A stretch of 64,000 bases of DNA from assembly GCA_002315975.1 (NCBI GenBank), contig DCIK01000013.1, positions 28,602 through 92,601 of the forward strand, given 5' to 3'. Numbering within the stretch: the stretch's first letter is position 1; each line of letters begins with the position of its first letter. This document shows, piece after piece, positions 33,816 through 42,728 of this stretch. The position numbers and the translations under genes are program-made. The notes below the pieces were generated by a model. The model was not told the origin of the DNA. It did no database searches and saw only the letters and a list, made by a program, of their open reading frames with translations. The stretch is from Clostridiales bacterium UBA1728. GTDB taxonomy: Bacteria > Bacillota > Clostridia > Oscillospirales > Oscillospiraceae.

Positions 33816-35471
33816 TTACTTCGTATTTTTGCCGAAGCGCTTGATCTTCTGGGTGGTGGTCTTTTCCAGAGCGCTGGAGAGGATTTCTACCACCTTGATG
33901 TGCTTGTACTGGGGAATGAGCTTGTTGACCTCGGTAATGGCCTTCTGAATCTCCTCGGTGATATCCTCCTTGCTGGGCAGACGACCCAGCCGCTCGGTGA
34001 TATAGTCCAGATTCGGCAGAATCTTGGCCTTGATGCTCTCCTCCCCGGTGGTGTTGTCGGGGAGCACCAGCACCTCGGCAATCTCCTCGTGGGCGCTGAG
34101 ACGGCTCTCCAGCTCCTCGGGGTAGATGTTCTTGCCGTTGGAGGTGACGATCACATTCTTTAGGCGGCCGGTGATATAGAGGGCGCCCTCCTCGTCCATG
34201 CGGCCCAGATCGCCGGTGTGGAACCAACCGTCCTGCAGAACGGCGTCTGTGGCCTCCTGATCCTTGTAGTAGCCCAGCATGATGTTGTTGCCCCTGGCGA
34301 TGATCTCGCCGATGCCCTCTTCGTTGGGTGCGTCGATTCTGACCTCAATGTCGGGCATGGCGATGCCGGTGGAGTTGGGGTTCAGGAAGAAGTCGCTGTT
34401 ACCGGCCAGAAGGGGAGCGCACTCGGTGAGGCCGTAGCCCTGGAGCGTACGGATGCCCAGCGCCTCGAAATCCTTCACCAGATCGGTGTCCAGAGCCGCG
34501 GCACCCACGATGAAGAGACGCAGCTTGCCGCCCAGCGCCTTGCGAACCTTGGCGCGAACCAGCTTGCGGAGGATAAAGGGCAGCTGCTCCATACCGGCAC
34601 CGAAGCTGTTTTCCTCAAAGAGGTTCTTGTACTTTTCGGGCAGCTCCGCCGCAACGAGCTTTCTCAGACGGCGGGAGAGCATGGCCAGCAGAGCGGGCAC
34701 CACCACCAGCAGGGTGGGGGAGTAGAGCAGCAGATCCTTCTGAATCCGGGTCAGACCGCCGCAGTAGCTGATGCAGCAACCCTTGGAGAGCAGCAGCAGG
34801 CAGTTAAGTGTGCATTCATAGGTGTGGTGCAGGGGGAGGATCGAGAGGGTCTTGTCCTCGTCGGTGATCTTCACGGCCTGAACGGTGGAATAAATATCGG
34901 AGAGGATATTGAACTGGGACAGGCACACGCCCTTGCTGGAGCCGGTGGTGCCGGAGGTGAAGAGCAGAACCTGCATCTCGTCCGCGGGGATGGAGCGCTG
35001 CCATGCACCCTGGGGGCTGGCGTCGCCTTCAGCCGTGAGGGCGAAGACCTCATCAAAGTCGTAGCAGGGGATCGAAAGCCCGCTCTCCTCCAGACCTTTC
35101 AGCCGCTTGCTGTCGGCGCAGACGGCGGCGCACTCGGCCAGCGCCAGAAAGTCCCGGCAGTCGTCGGCGTGGAGCTCTTTGTCGATGGGCACGGCAATGC
35201 CCACGGTGGCGGCGGCGAGATAGCTCAGTACCCAGCTAAAGCAGTTGCTGCCGCTGACGGCAATGGGCTTTTCGCTGAGACCGGCAGCGAGGAAAATGTT
35301 GCACAGGCGATAGAAACGGAGACGCAGCTCCTCGTACGAGATAAAGGTGAAGGTATTATCGGCATTTTTCAGCTCAAAGGCAGGCTTTTTTCCGAAAGTA
35401 ACGGCGGAATGGTCGATGAGCTCCCGAAAATCCTTGAAGCAGTATTCGCTGTAGTATTGGTTCTGTTCCAT
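33816..35471 (-). CDS. AMP-forming acyl-CoA (or fatty acid) ligase
   Basis: This 551-residue member of the ANL superfamily activates a carboxylic acid as acyl-AMP. P-loop A3 is LLFTSGTTGSSKGV (~residues 170-183), A5 YGLTECAPLLAGN, A7 GWFHTGDLGRMDEEG, A8 YITGRLKNVIVTSNGKNIYPEE. The catalytic A10 lysine is probably in TTTQKIKRFG near the end. It looks closest to long-chain acyl-CoA synthetases (AMP-binding enzymes in Clostridia); the chain length is unknown. The ATG at 35471 has TGGAGGAACCAAC upstream, excluding a longer frame. Monocistronic, with its own promoter and terminator. Confidence 0.9.
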   Translation of the reverse strand: MEQNQYYSEYCFKDFRELIDHSAVTFGKKPAFELKNADNTFTFISYEELRLRFYRLCNIFLAAGLSEKPIAVSGSNCFSWVLSYLAAATVGIAVPIDKELHADDCRDFLALAECAAVCADSKRLKGLEESGLSIPCYDFDEVFALTAEGDASPQGAWQRSIPADEMQVLLFTSGTTGSSKGVCLSQFNILSDIYSTVQAVKITDEDKTLSILPLHHTYECTLNCLLLLSKGCCISYCGGLTRIQKDLLLYSPTLLVVVPALLAMLSRRLRKLVAAELPEKYKNLFEENSFGAGMEQLPFILRKLVRAKVRKALGGKLRLFIVGAAALDTDLVKDFEALGIRTLQGYGLTECAPLLAGNSDFFLNPNSTGIAMPDIEVRIDAPNEEGIGEIIARGNNIMLGYYKDQEATDAVLQDGWFHTGDLGRMDEEGALYITGRLKNVIVTSNGKNIYPEELESRLSAHEEIAEVLVLPDNTTGEESIKAKILPNLDYITERLGRLPSKEDITEEIQKAITEVNKLIPQYKHIKVVEILSSALEKTTTQKIKRFGKNTK

Positions 35472-35521
35472 GTTGGTTCCTCCAGCGTATGATTGTGAAA
35501 AAGTATTCGTATTCATCTGAC

Positions 35522-35550
35522 ATTTTACCAGCAATTTCGCAGAATTTCAA
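35522..35550 (-). promoter_or_regulatory. Promoter of the acyl-CoA ligase gene
   Basis: On the minus strand: TTGAAA (35545-35550), 17-bp spacer, TAAAAT (35522-35527) preceded by TGG. Confidence 0.7.
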
Positions 35551-35605
35551 CCGGCAATTTTACGGGAGACGCCAAATTGTAAGTAATTTCCTATAAATAA
35601 TTTGA

Positions 35606-35678
35606 TAAAAATCACGGGGCTGCGTGAAAAGCAGCGATTTGCACAAATAAGTGCTTTCACTGATTCACGCAGCCCCGT
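35606..35678 (-). terminator. Terminal hairpin of composite repeat C
   Basis: Outer stem ACGGGGCTGCGTGAA/TTCACGCAGCCCCGT, with TCAGTGAAA and inner hairpin GCAC-TTATTT-GTGC, then GATTTTTA on the minus strand. It terminates the guaB-fhs unit. Confidence 0.8.
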
Positions 35679-35820
35679 TGTTGTGCGCATTTCCCTTGCC
35701 TCCCCTGTCGGCGAAGCAGAGGGGGGAGAGGGGGAAATCGATACGCTCGCCCCCTCAGCCGCTTTGCGGCAGCTCCCCCATTCCCTACGGGAACAGGGGA
35801 GCCGAGAGCGTTTTGATGAA
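35679..35820 (-). repeat. Composite dispersed repeat C, body
   Basis: In minus-strand reading: CGCTCTCGGCTCCCCTGTTC, GGGGGAGCTG, CCGCAAAGCGGCTGAGGGGG, CGATTTCCCCCTCTCCCC. It begins directly at the fhs stop codon. Confidence 0.85.
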
Positions 35821-37500
35821 CTAAAATAATCCCGTGATTTTTCCTGTCACATCGTCCACATCAATGCATTCGGCGGCGGGGTGCTTGGGCAGACCGGGCA
35901 TGGTCATGATGTCGCCCGTGAGAGCCACCACAAAGCCGGCACCGGCGCTGACCTTCAGCTGACGGACGGTGATGATGAAGTTTTTGGGTGCGCCCAGCAG
36001 GGCGGGATCGTCGGAGAAGGAATACTGGGTCTTGCTGACGCAGAGAGGCAGGTGTCCGAAGCCCAGCTTCTCCAGCCGCGCCGCCTGCTTTTTCGCATCG
36101 GGGGTCAGCAGTACATCGTCGGCCCGGTACACATTCCGGCAGAGGGTCAGCAGCCGCTCCTCGATGGTGTTGTTCTCACACTCATAGGCAAAGCGGAAGG
36201 CCTTGGGCTGCTCGCAGAGGCGTACAAGCTCCTCGGCCAGCGCCATGCCGCCCTCGCCGCCCTTGGCCCAGACCTCACTGAGCGCGACCTTCACGCCCAG
36301 CTCCCTGCAGCGCTCCTCTAGGAGAGCCAGCTCCTCGGCAGTGTCGCTGGGGAAGGCGTTGATGGCCACCACACAGGGCAGACCGTATACGTCCTTGATG
36401 TTGCTCACATGGCGCAGCAGGTTGGGAATGCCCCGGTCCAGTGCCGCCAGATCGGGCTTGTCCAGCTCTTTGAGAGAAGCACCGCCGTGGTGCTTCAGAG
36501 AGCGGACGGTGGCTACCATGACCACGGCGTCGGGCTTGAGACCGGCAGAGCGGCACTTGATGTCTAAGAACTTCTCCGCACCCAGATCAGCGCCGAAGCC
36601 GGCCTCCGTGACCACATAGTCGCCGGTTTTGAGCGCCATGCGGGTGGCGATGACGGAGTTGCAGCCGTGGGCGATGTTACCGAAGGGGCCGCCGTGGATG
36701 AACACAGGGGTATGCTCCAGGGTCTGCACCAGATTGGGCTTGATTGCATCCTTCAGCAGGGCGGCCATGGCACCCACGGCCTTCAGGTCCCCGGCGGTGA
36801 CGGGCTTGCCCTCATAGGTGTAGGCCACCACGGTGCGCGCCAGACGGCGCTTCAGATCGGCCATATCCTCGCTGAGACAGAAGATCGCCATAATCTCGCT
36901 GGCCACGGTGATGTCAAAGCCGTCCTCCCGGGCCACGCCGTTGCTCTTGCCGCCCAGACCGTCCACGATAAAGCGGAGCTGGCGGTCGTTCATGTCCACG
37001 GCGCGTTTCCATGTGACCTGATTGGGGTCGATGCCCAGAGCGTTGCCCTTGAGAATGTGGTTGTCCAGCATGGCCGCCAGCAGATTATTGGCCGCACCGA
37101 TGGCGTGGAAATCGCCGGTAAAGTGGAGGTTCAGGTCCTCCATGGGCACCACCTGGGCATAGCCGCCGCCGGCAGCGCCGCCCTTGATGCCGAACACAGG
37201 CCCCAGCGAAGGCTCCCGCAGGGCAGCCACGGCGTTTTTGCCGATGCGCCGCAGACCGTCAGCCAGACCCACGGAGGTGGTGGTCTTGCCTTCGCCGGCG
37301 GGGGTGGGGGAGATGGCGGTGACAAGGATCAGCTTGCCGTCCTTCCGCGTGCTCTGACGCATATAGGCCGGGTCGATCTTGGCCTTGTATTTGCCGTACT
37401 GCTCCACATAAGCCTCGTCGATGCCGCAAAGCTCGGCAATTTCGGAGATGGGACGCATGGTATTGGCCTGGGCGATTTCAATGTCGGTTTTATAGCTCAT
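35821..37500 (-). CDS. fhs: Formate-tetrahydrofolate ligase
   Basis: This 559-residue enzyme makes 10-formyl-THF from formate, THF and ATP for purine synthesis and C1 metabolism. The P-loop segment is [18 protein letters not shown] (~residues 63-80). [32 protein letters not shown] and [14 protein letters not shown] motifs are typical, and the length is standard (about 556). The ATG at 37500 has CCGGGAGGCTTGCCC upstream. It follows guaB by 66 bp without a terminator and is probably co-transcribed. Confidence 0.97.
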   Translation of the reverse strand: MSYKTDIEIAQANTMRPISEIAELCGIDEAYVEQYGKYKAKIDPAYMRQSTRKDGKLILVTAISPTPAGEGKTTTSVGLADGLRRIGKNAVAALREPSLGPVFGIKGGAAGGGYAQVVPMEDLNLHFTGDFHAIGAANNLLAAMLDNHILKGNALGIDPNQVTWKRAVDMNDRQLRFIVDGLGGKSNGVAREDGFDITVASEIMAIFCLSEDMADLKRRLARTVVAYTYEGKPVTAGDLKAVGAMAALLKDAIKPNLVQTLEHTPVFIHGGPFGNIAHGCNSVIATRMALKTGDYVVTEAGFGADLGAEKFLDIKCRSAGLKPDAVVMVATVRSLKHHGGASLKELDKPDLAALDRGIPNLLRHVSNIKDVYGLPCVVAINAFPSDTAEELALLEERCRELGVKVALSEVWAKGGEGGMALAEELVRLCEQPKAFRFAYECENNTIEERLLTLCRNVYRADDVLLTPDAKKQAARLEKLGFGHLPLCVSKTQYSFSDDPALLGAPKNFIITVRQLKVSAGAGFVVALTGDIMTMPGLPKHPAAECIDVDDVTGKITGLF

Positions 37501-37566
37501 GGGCAAGCCTCCCGGATAGTAAGATAAAAGCCTCGCAGTGTTTTCGCGCCCGAAGGGCAAAGCGTT

Positions 37567-39072
37567 TTATTGCTGGCTGGTAGTGGTGTGCAGCGTAACA
37601 TCGTGATAGCCGCCCTCCACGATGGAAACGGCGGAGACCAGCGTCAGACGGGCTTCCTTCTGGAGATCGGGGATGTTGATCACGCCCACATTGGTCATGG
37701 TGGACTTGACCTTGTAGAGGGAACGTTCCACATTGTCGTGGAGAGAGCCGGCGTAGGTGACATAGGAGTCAACGCCCTCCTCAAAGGCCAGAGAGTTCTT
37801 TCCGCCGGTGTCATAGCGCTGCCAGTTGCGGGCGCGGTTGGAGCCCTCGCCCCAGTATTCCTTCACGTACACGCCGTTGACCAGCAGCTTGGGAGTGGGG
37901 CTCTCATCGAAGCGGGCGAAGTAGCGGCCCATCATCAGGAAGTCGGCGCCCATGGCCAGAGCCAGGGTCATGTGGTAGTCGTGGACGATGCCGCCGTCGG
38001 AGCAGATGGGCACGTACACGCCGGTCTTTTCAAAGTATTCGTCGCGGGCAGCGGCAACCTCGATGAGGGAGGTGGCCTGTCCGCGGCCTATGCCCTTGGT
38101 CTCGCGGGTGATGCAGATGGAACCGCCGCCGATACCGACCTTCACGAAGTCGGCGCCGGCCTCGGCCAGGAAAAGGAAGCCCTCGCGGTCAACCACGTTG
38201 CCCGCGCCGATCTTCACGCTCTCGCCGTAGTGCTCGCGGATCCAGTCGATGGTGCGCTTCTGCCAGACGGAGTGACCCTCGGAGGAGTCGATGCACACGC
38301 AGTCCACACCGGCCTCCACCAGAGCGGGCACGCGCTCGGCGTAGTCCCGGGAGTTGATGCCGGCACCCACCATATAGCGCTTCTGCTCGTCCTGCAGACC
38401 AAGAGGGAAGTCCTTGTGCTCGGAGTAGTCCTTGCGGAAAACGAAGTAGCAGAGGTGGTCGTTCTCGTCCACGATGGGAAGAGAGTTGAGCTTGTGATCC
38501 CAGATGATGTCGTTGGCGTCCTTCAGGCTGGTGCCCAGAGGCGCGGTGACCAGCTTGTCCCGGGGGGTCATGAAGGCGGACACGGGGGTGTCCAGACTCA
38601 TGCGGCTGGTGCGGTAGTCACGGCTGGAGACTATGCCCAGCAGCTTGCCGTTGGGGGTGGCATCCTCGGTGATGGCGATGGTGGAGAAGCCGTTGCGCTC
38701 CTTGAGCTCCACCACATCGGCCAGCGTGGCAAAGGGGGTAAGGTTGGAGCCGCTGACCACGAAGCCGGCTTTGAAGCTCTTGACCCGGCGCACCATGGCA
38801 GCCTCGTCCTCGATGCTCTGGGAGCCGAAAATGAAGGACATACCGCCCTCCTTGGCCAGCGCGATGGCCATGCGGTCATCGGAAACCGACTGCATGATGG
38901 CGGAGACCAGAGGAATGTTGAGCATGATGGGGCATTCCTCCTGCCCCTTGCGGTACTTCACCAGAGGGGTACGGAGAGAGACATTCTGGGGCGTGTCCTC
39001 CTCGGAGGTGTAGCCGGGAACCAGCAGGTATTCGCTGAAGGTGTGAGAAGGCTCGGGATAGTAGTAAGCCAT
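37567..39072 (-). CDS. guaB: IMP dehydrogenase, Tritrichomonas-type
   Basis: This 501-residue enzyme oxidises IMP to XMP, the first step of GMP synthesis. It has CBS domains at ~100-220 ([17 protein letters not shown]). The active-site loop is [17 protein letters not shown], with the catalytic Cys, and the flap carries [14 protein letters not shown] with the catalytic Arg. The start ([18 protein letters not shown]), the loop, [18 protein letters not shown] and [10 protein letters not shown] follow the divergent Tritrichomonas foetus enzyme closely, rather than usual bacterial GuaB (GxGPGSICTTR). The second ATG (39070-39072) sits 9 nt after GGAGG and is preferred to the first. The promoter is at 39124-39151. 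Confidence 0.95.
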   Translation of the reverse strand: MAYYYPEPSHTFSEYLLVPGYTSEEDTPQNVSLRTPLVKYRKGQEECPIMLNIPLVSAIMQSVSDDRMAIALAKEGGMSFIFGSQSIEDEAAMVRRVKSFKAGFVVSGSNLTPFATLADVVELKERNGFSTIAITEDATPNGKLLGIVSSRDYRTSRMSLDTPVSAFMTPRDKLVTAPLGTSLKDANDIIWDHKLNSLPIVDENDHLCYFVFRKDYSEHKDFPLGLQDEQKRYMVGAGINSRDYAERVPALVEAGVDCVCIDSSEGHSVWQKRTIDWIREHYGESVKIGAGNVVDREGFLFLAEAGADFVKVGIGGGSICITRETKGIGRGQATSLIEVAAARDEYFEKTGVYVPICSDGGIVHDYHMTLALAMGADFLMMGRYFARFDESPTPKLLVNGVYVKEYWGEGSNRARNWQRYDTGGKNSLAFEEGVDSYVTYAGSLHDNVERSLYKVKSTMTNVGVINIPDLQKEARLTLVSAVSIVEGGYHDVTLHTTTSQQ

Positions 39073-39123
39073 GAGCATTGTCCTCCTGTATATTCGCTTT
39101 GATTTTTTTGTAAATTAACCTAT

Positions 39124-39151
39124 ATTATACCACGGAAAAGAATTTAGACAA
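39124..39151 (-). promoter_or_regulatory. Promoter of guaB-fhs
   Basis: On the minus strand: TTGTCT (39146-39151), 16-bp spacer, TATAAT (39124-39129) with TGG before it. No purine or ZTP riboswitch is seen in the short leader. Confidence 0.75.
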
Positions 39152-39179
39152 GCACAAATTTCAGAAAAAACCAAAAAAC

Positions 39180-39307
39180 AAAAACAGGCCCGCAACGCCT
39201 TCACCCCGTAGGGGCGAGCATTGCGAGCCCGTTTACCCGCTGTAGGGCTCGGCCTCCGGACGAGCCGTCTGCGCTCCCCCATAGGGATAAGCATTGCGAG
39301 CCTGTTA
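39180..39307. repeat. Repetitive intergenic segment with GTAGGGCTCGG unit
   Basis: Arms AACAGGCCCGCAACGC (~39183) and GCATTGCGAGCCTGTT (~39290) form an imperfect inverted repeat around a GTAGGGCTCGGCCTCCGGAC unit (39242-39266), which recurs at 45.3, 52.4 and 63.98 kb. It may terminate the upstream amide hydrolase gene on the minus strand. Confidence 0.7.
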
Positions 39308-39311
39308 TTCG

Positions 39312-40427
39312 TCAATTCAATGTAAAACTGTACATTTTCCCGTAATCCCGCATGGAGAAGATATCCAGCGAGAGCCTGCCGTGGTGGTAGATGGCGCTGT
39401 ACTGGGTGGCAGAGGTCAGATCAGCGGCATTGAAGCGCTGAGAGACGGCGCTGAGCAGCTCGGCGGCCTCCTCGGTGGTGAACACCGCCAGCTCCTCCTC
39501 GCGGCTTCCGTGGGCGGAGAGCGCTTCGGCCAGAGCATAGAAGCGGCCGTAGCCGTGACCGTAGCCGTAGTGATAGCTCCGCGCGGTGGCGGGAGGCGGG
39601 GTGAAACGCTCCTTCAGCTTTCCTTTCCGATAGGAGTCGCAGCCGTCGTCGGAGCAGACATAGAAGTTGGTAACGGCATCCTGAGCGGTCACATAGAGCT
39701 CGTTGCAGCGCCACTCCAGAACAACGGCTCTGCCCGTGGCATCGGCGGCGAAGATGTGGAAATCGGCATGGAGCAGATGGTGGAGGTTCACGCTGTCGGC
39801 CAGGGCGAGGAACTCCTCCACATTGGCGCATTCATCCAGACCGAAGCGCAGCAGCTCGTTGACGCTCATCGTCTCGCGTCCCTCAACCTGCTGGTTTACG
39901 GGCGCTTCGCCGGCTTTGAGATCCAGGGCGTGAATGGAAAGGCACAGCCCCTTCTCGTTGATGCCGTCCATGGTCAGCCAGGGCAGCAGCGCCGCCGGAA
40001 TCCGGCAGACCTTTCCCTCGTCCAGCGCACCCATGGTATAGGGCAGCTTCAGCATGGAGAGCCACGCGGCATCGGCCACACCCAGAGAGGCATAGCCCTT
40101 TCGGGGTCTGCAGCGCAGCACCACATTCAGCCCGGTAAAGGAGCCGCTTTTATCCCTGTGGGGCAGATCGTAGTTGCGGCAGCTCAGAAGCTCGCCCTGC
40201 TCATCCCGGCAATAGAAGGCGGAGCAGCCGCCGCTGCCCATGATGCGGGAAGGAAGCCGCAGGAGCGGGTCGTAGTAGTTGCCCCGGTATTCAGCGTAGT
40301 AGAGTGCCCCCTGCTCATCCACCCGGTGAAGAGAGCCGAGGGAACGGGAGAGCTTCCACACTTCGGCGAGAGAGAGGGAGAGCGCGGTCGCGCCCAGACC
40401 CAGGGCGAGGGCTTTTGACTTTTTCAT
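39312..40427 (-). CDS. Ntn-hydrolase, linear amide C-N hydrolase (choloylglycine hydrolase superfamily)
   Basis: This 371-residue protein has a hydrophobic N-terminal segment (residues ~5-22), probably a signal peptide or anchor. The Ntn core begins at GGCSAFYCRDEQGELLSCRNYDL, where the Cys of GGCSAF would be the nucleophile and RNYD matches the family 'RN(L/M)D' motif. A later Asn-containing segment (MDGINEKGLCLS) also fits. Related enzymes cleave bile-salt, penicillin V or N-acyl amide bonds; the exported type often acts on N-acyl amino acids or quorum signals. The substrate is not predictable. The ATG overlaps the preceding glycosyltransferase stop by 4 bp (ATGA). Confidence 0.83.
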   Translation of the reverse strand: MKKSKALALGLGATALSLSLAEVWKLSRSLGSLHRVDEQGALYYAEYRGNYYDPLLRLPSRIMGSGGCSAFYCRDEQGELLSCRNYDLPHRDKSGSFTGLNVVLRCRPRKGYASLGVADAAWLSMLKLPYTMGALDEGKVCRIPAALLPWLTMDGINEKGLCLSIHALDLKAGEAPVNQQVEGRETMSVNELLRFGLDECANVEEFLALADSVNLHHLLHADFHIFAADATGRAVVLEWRCNELYVTAQDAVTNFYVCSDDGCDSYRKGKLKERFTPPPATARSYHYGYGHGYGRFYALAEALSAHGSREEELAVFTTEEAAELLSAVSQRFNAADLTSATQYSAIYHHGRLSLDIFSMRDYGKMYSFTLN

Positions 40428-41521
40428 ATTCTGTTGCAATCAGGGAAGACCCACTTTTTCTGGAAACGGTAGCTCATGAAGAAGAGCAGCACATCCACAA
40501 ACATCTTTACCAGATTATCCTGCAGACCGCTGGTGTGAAGCAGGGCCGTGAGACCGCGGAGCATACCGAAGGAGAGAACCGTCTGAATGCCGCAGAGTAT
40601 GGTATAGCGCAGCAGTGAGCCCTTGCACTGGGCATTTTTGAAGACCAGACGCTTGTTGCAGCTATAGTTGATCACGGAGGAGACGATACGACCGGTCAGC
40701 GTGGCGATGAGCTGCCGCGTACCGGGCTCCAGCCCCGTGAGCAGGAAAGCGTTGAGCAGGGCAAAGAGACCCTGATCCACCAGCACCGCCAGCAGAGAGC
40801 TGGCAGAGAAGCGGATCAGCTGACCCAGCCTGCGAAAGGCATGGCGGAAGATGAGTTTGTAGATTTTCCAGGAGTCCCGGATGGGGTGGAAGTGGCTGGT
40901 CTGGTTTTCATCGATGTAAACGGTTTCGATGACCACCTCGCCGATGTCCCAGCCGTGATCGTGGAGAGCCATCAGCTGCTCGGTCTCGTATTCGTAGCGC
41001 TCGCCGTCTATGGTGGTCATAAAGGGCAGAAACTTGTAGGGGATCGCCCGGAGACCGGTCTGGGTGTCGGAAACGGACACGCCGCCGAAGATGCGCATGA
41101 TGTTGCGGGTAAGGGTGTTGCCGAAGCGGCTGCGGGCGGGCACATGCTCCAGAGAGAAGTCACGGACACCCAGCCACATTCTGTCGTTGTCGTCGGTGAC
41201 GGCCTGGGCGCAGCGGAGAATATCCTCGGCGCGATGCTGGTTGTCACCGTCGGCGGTGACAACGCCGTCGATGTTCGGGCGGTTTTCCAGACACCAGGCA
41301 AAGGCGGTCTTCATGGCGCGGCCCTTGCCCTTGTTCACCTCGTGGGTGAGAACGGTGACCTCCGGGTACTCCGCGGCGGTCTCGAAGGGCTCCAGATGCG
41401 CTGCATTGCTGCCGTCGTTGACCAGAATGATGTCGGTGAAGCCCACGCGCAGAAGACCTTCCACCACCTGCATGAGCTTTTCATCGGGATTGAGAGAGGG
41501 GACGATTGCGGTAATATTCAT
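40424..41521 (-). CDS. Glycosyltransferase family 2 fused to GtrA-like membrane domain
   Basis: This 365-residue fusion has a GT-A domain at residues 1-230. It includes IVPSLNPDEKLMQVVEGLL, LVNDGS and VTADGDNQH; the latter holds the D-x-D-like metal motif. The order resembles polyprenyl-phosphate sugar (DPM/GtrB-type) transferases. The C-terminal ~120 residues form four membrane helices of the GtrA family (FSASSLLAVLVDQGLFALLNAFL... to YRFQKKWVFP), which are linked to flipping of polyprenyl-linked sugars. The fusion probably makes and moves one lipid-linked sugar for envelope glycan decoration. Confidence 0.92.
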   Translation of the reverse strand: MNITAIVPSLNPDEKLMQVVEGLLRVGFTDIILVNDGSNAAHLEPFETAAEYPEVTVLTHEVNKGKGRAMKTAFAWCLENRPNIDGVVTADGDNQHRAEDILRCAQAVTDDNDRMWLGVRDFSLEHVPARSRFGNTLTRNIMRIFGGVSVSDTQTGLRAIPYKFLPFMTTIDGERYEYETEQLMALHDHGWDIGEVVIETVYIDENQTSHFHPIRDSWKIYKLIFRHAFRRLGQLIRFSASSLLAVLVDQGLFALLNAFLLTGLEPGTRQLIATLTGRIVSSVINYSCNKRLVFKNAQCKGSLLRYTILCGIQTVLSFGMLRGLTALLHTSGLQDNLVKMFVDVLLFFMSYRFQKKWVFPDCNRI

Positions 41522-41562
41522 TGAAATGCCTCGTTTATAAGGGATTTTTTGATGAGTGCAGC

Positions 41563-42717
41563 TCAGAGCCGGGTAAAGGCGCAGATACCGTAGCCGCTGC
41601 CGCTGTCAAGGAAATAGAGCCGATAGGTACCGTCGGCCACATTGGTTACGCCGTTAAGGGTGCCCTCGGAGTGATAGACCACATCCATGCTCAGGCAGTT
41701 GTCAGCCCAGATGACCACATCGCCGGCGGTGGCCTCATAGGTGGCGTTGGGATAGCTGCTGTCCCAGATCACGCCGTTGTAGGACTCGGATACCAGCTTG
41801 TAGGCAGGGGAGCCGTTGACCAGCAGAGAAAGCACGGCGTTCATGTTCACGGCGGTGTTGTTGTTGCCCAGCATATAGTAGCGCAGCAGCGTCCTGACCA
41901 TTTCCTCGCCCTGCTTCTGATACGCCGCAGCGGCGTCGGCGGAGAGCATATAGCTCATGCGGCCGCTCTCGTCGGTGACGAGGGTCTTGTCGGCGGGAGC
42001 CTCAGCGGTGAGCTCGGGGGGGAAGAGCAGTCCCTCCACCGTGTAGGTGGACCAGGTCACGGGGTTTTTGAGCGAAGCGGAGAGGTCTTCCATGTCAAAG
42101 TAGGTGCGGGTCTGCTCGATATTTTCGCTGCTCAGCTCCTTACCGTTGCAGAAAACGGTGCAGCCGCTGACCACCTCGAGGGAGGCACTTTCCTTGCCCA
42201 CCAGCTCAATGGAAACGTCCTTGATGTTCCAGTTCAGCTCACTGCCACGCAGAGAAACGCTGGCAAGCTCCATATCGCCGTTCTTGATCACATAGACCGG
42301 GGAAGCGGCGTTGAAGTCCTTAGCCTTGTAGCATACGGTGTCCTCGCTGCAGAAGAGCTTTTCAAACTCCTCCAGCACCTGCTCGCGGACATCCAGAGAG
42401 TCGGGGTGGGCGGTGAACCATTCGCCCGTCCAGTATTCGGCGTCGGCACCGGCCATAAACTCCTCAAAGCAGAGCTGAGGAGCCCGGTAAACGGCTTTTT
42501 CATGGGCTTTCTGTTCAGCCAGCTGAGCGGCCTCCAGCGCCTTGGCGTCCTGATCGGCCTGATAGCCCGCCAGGAAGTTCCACAGCACCACATTGGCACC
42601 GGCGAGAATCAGAGCCAGAATCACCAGATAGATAATCAGACCCTTTTTGAAGCGGTTGCGGGGCTTCTTGGGCTCCAGCTCCAGCTCCATATCTTCAATT
42701 TCCTTGTTTTTCCGCAT
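41563..42717 (-). CDS. Membrane-anchored extracellular protein of unknown function
   Basis: This 384-residue protein has a charged cytoplasmic start, one membrane helix (residues ~26-47, LIIYLVILALILAGANVVLWNFL), a short coiled-coil stretch (YQADQDAKALEAAQLAEQKA) and a ~300-residue extracellular part. The C-terminal portion (VNMNAVLSLLVNG...YNATYEATAGDVVIWADNCLS-like) is beta-rich and could be NTF2-like, but I do not recognise a family. It sits 11 bp after the phosphodiester glycosidase gene and shares the same membrane topology, suggesting a shared envelope role. Confidence 0.75.
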   Translation of the reverse strand: MRKNKEIEDMELELEPKKPRNRFKKGLIIYLVILALILAGANVVLWNFLAGYQADQDAKALEAAQLAEQKAHEKAVYRAPQLCFEEFMAGADAEYWTGEWFTAHPDSLDVREQVLEEFEKLFCSEDTVCYKAKDFNAASPVYVIKNGDMELASVSLRGSELNWNIKDVSIELVGKESASLEVVSGCTVFCNGKELSSENIEQTRTYFDMEDLSASLKNPVTWSTYTVEGLLFPPELTAEAPADKTLVTDESGRMSYMLSADAAAAYQKQGEEMVRTLLRYYMLGNNNTAVNMNAVLSLLVNGSPAYKLVSESYNGVIWDSSYPNATYEATAGDVVIWADNCLSMDVVYHSEGTLNGVTNVADGTYRLYFLDSGSGYGICAFTRL

Positions 42718-42728
42718 GATAAACCTCC

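Noticed and set aside
37501..37566. ZTP or purine riboswitch before fhs
   Set aside because: The 66-bp gap is too short and lacks the ZTP motifs; fhs seems to be read through from guaB.
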